Shown: one piece after another, positions 62,836 through 64,000 of the stretch | Layout of the letters: the number at the start of each line of letters is the position of its first letter | Numbering within the stretch: position 1 is the stretch's first letter | From: Cytophagaceae bacterium | GTDB lineage: Bacteria; Bacteroidota; Bacteroidia; Cytophagales; Cyclobacteriaceae | DNA: 64,000 bases | Direction of reading: 5' to 3' | NCBI GenBank assembly: GCA_006969745.1 | Contig: CP030886.1 | Coordinates: 3,383,234-3,447,233 of the forward strand | Position numbers and translations under genes: made by a program | The notes under the pieces: model-generated | Database searches by the model: none | Told to the model about the DNA's origin: nothing | What the model saw: the letters and a program-made list of their open reading frames with translations, nothing else

Positions 62836-64000
62836 GCAAGTACCACGTAAATGAGAAAGGCTACTATGGTCAGTTTGGCGGAGCTTACATTCCGGAGATG
62901 CTTCATCCCAATGTAGAAGAGCTTAGAATCAATTATTTAAAGATCATTAATACTGAGGCATTCAAAAGAGACTTTGATCATTTGCTTAAAACCTACGTTG
63001 GCCGACCCACGCCGTTGTATTTCGCCTCACGACTTTCTGAAAAGTACGCAACCAAAATCTACCTTAAACGAGAGGATTTATGTCATACGGGAGCTCATAA
63101 GGTAAACAATACCATTGGTCAAATACTATTGGCAAAACGATTGGGTAAGTCAAAGATCATTGCCGAAACCGGTGCGGGACAGCATGGAGTGGCAACAGCT
63201 ACGGTTTGTGCATTGATGGGTATGGAGTGCATCGTATATATGGGTGAAATCGACATGGCCAGACAAAAACCGAATGTGGAGCGCATGAAGATTTTGGGAG
63301 CACAGGTAATACCGGCGACTTCTGGAAGTAAAACACTGAAGGACGCTACCAATGAAGCCATGCGCCACTGGATCAACAATCCCAATGACACTCATTACAT
63401 TATTGGCTCAGTAGTGGGTCCACACCCATATCCGGACATGGTTGCCAGGTTTCAATCTGTCATCAGTGCTGAAATGCAGAACCAATTGCAAGAAGTAGAA
63501 GGTCGAAATACTCCCGACCATGTGATCGCATGTGTAGGAGGAGGCAGCAATGCAGCCGGAGCTTTTTACCACTTTCTGAATGATGAAGAAGTAAACCTGA
63601 TCGCCGCAGAAGCTGCCGGAAAAGGTCTCAATTCAGGCAAGTCTGCAGCAACCACAAGTTTGGGTAAGACCGGCGTGTTACACGGCAGCAAGACCATTTT
63701 AATGCAAACAGAAGATGGGCAGGTGGTGGAACCATATAGTATTTCCGCGGGATTGGATTATCCGGGTATCGGACCTATTCACGCACATTTGTTCGATGCA
63801 GGCAGAGCCGAGTTTTACAGCATCACGGACGAGGAGGCAATGACAGCTGGAGTCGAATTAAGTAAGATGGAAGGTATCATACCGGCAATAGAATCGGCGC
63901 ATGCACTGGCTGTGTTTGGCAATAGAAGGTTTGAAAAAGATGAAATAGTAGTGGTGAACCTTTCAGGTCGTGGAGACAAAGATTTAGAGACCTACATCAA
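62832..64000 (+). CDS. trpB: Tryptophan synthase beta chain, partial at 3' end
   Basis: About 389 codons are visible from ATG 62832, close to the full ~395 residues of the family, but the stop lies beyond the window. The PLP lysine is in [17 protein letters not shown] precedes, and VGGGSNA (phosphate-binding) and [11 protein letters not shown] are present, matching the PLP-dependent beta-replacement enzyme. It joins indole and serine to Trp. trpA is expected next, outside the window. Confidence 0.93.
   Translation, partial: MSKYHVNEKGYYGQFGGAYIPEMLHPNVEELRINYLKIINTEAFKRDFDHLLKTYVGRPTPLYFASRLSEKYATKIYLKREDLCHTGAHKVNNTIGQILLAKRLGKSKIIAETGAGQHGVATATVCALMGMECIVYMGEIDMARQKPNVERMKILGAQVIPATSGSKTLKDATNEAMRHWINNPNDTHYIIGSVVGPHPYPDMVARFQSVISAEMQNQLQEVEGRNTPDHVIACVGGGSNAAGAFYHFLNDEEVNLIAAEAAGKGLNSGKSAATTSLGKTGVLHGSKTILMQTEDGQVVEPYSISAGLDYPGIGPIHAHLFDAGRAEFYSITDEEAMTAGVELSKMEGIIPAIESAHALAVFGNRRFEKDEIVVVNLSGRGDKDLETYI

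Overview
The window looks like chromosomal DNA from a Bacteroidota bacterium, most likely a marine, Cytophagales-like lineage. Evidence: two start sites sit behind TAnnTTTG-type -7 elements (one with a TTG placed 19 nt upstream), start codons have A-rich rather than Shine-Dalgarno-like leaders, a bTHX (Thx) ribosomal protein gene is present, and families typical of the phylum are abundant (DUF5916, SiaC/DUF1987, BNR/sortilin-like secreted proteins, CarboxypepD_reg proteins, head-GIN DUF2807, PadR plus MacB-like permeases, an ABC permease fused to an M1 peptidase). No tRNA, rRNA, insertion sequence, prophage or CRISPR array was seen. The taxonomic call is an inference from content, not from a marker-gene tree.

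Layout. 1-3.8 kb: minus-strand genes for a PLP-dependent decarboxylase (cut by the window edge), a CarboxypepD_reg protein, a methyltransferase and two small membrane proteins. 3.9-8.7 kb: two M1 metallopeptidases facing each other around a SiaC-like gene. 8.8-13.6 kb: a plus-strand block of two paralogous outer-membrane barrels, an exported WD40-caspase and an exported FGE-fold protein without catalytic cysteines. 13.6-28.1 kb: mostly minus-strand exported peptidases (S9, M1 fused to an ABC permease, M14), their ABC ATPase, a large BNR propeller protein and two GNAT acetyltransferases, one resembling AAC(3)-I. 28.2-34.1 kb: two PadR-regulator/MacB-like permease pairs, each translationally coupled and each preceded by an inverted repeat. 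34.3-41.5 kb: PPK2 and a CBS protein, a phosphoesterase, thioredoxin-like, DUF2807 and TPR proteins, a CoA pyrophosphatase, the SRP RNA and a small transaldolase. 41.5-48 kb: FtsE, a RhlE-like helicase, a saccharopine-dehydrogenase-like protein, a second caspase and DNA polymerase IV. 48-49.1 kb: a repeat-rich locus made of a secreted protein with leucine at every third residue followed by about twelve 41-bp direct repeats. 49.1-58.2 kb: a RibD/DHFR-like reductase, a methyltransferase, an M28 peptidase, a hydrolase, a DUF819 transporter, bTHX, a barrel, an AlkB-like hydroxylase, a DUF5916 protein and a TerB-like protein. 58.3-64 kb: the tryptophan operon trpL-E-G-D-C-F-B, with trpB cut by the window edge.

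The best mechanistic result is upstream of trpE. A 16-codon leader ORF carries three consecutive Trp codons, ends inside a 7-nt segment that can pair with the loop and 3' arm of a terminator hairpin, and that terminator lies directly before the trpE start. This is a complete ribosome-mediated attenuator. TrpE also keeps the LLES...S feedback site, so the pathway appears to be controlled at both transcription and enzyme level. The least explained structure is the 41-bp tandem array at 48.6-49.1 kb together with its neighbouring Leu-x-x repeat protein.
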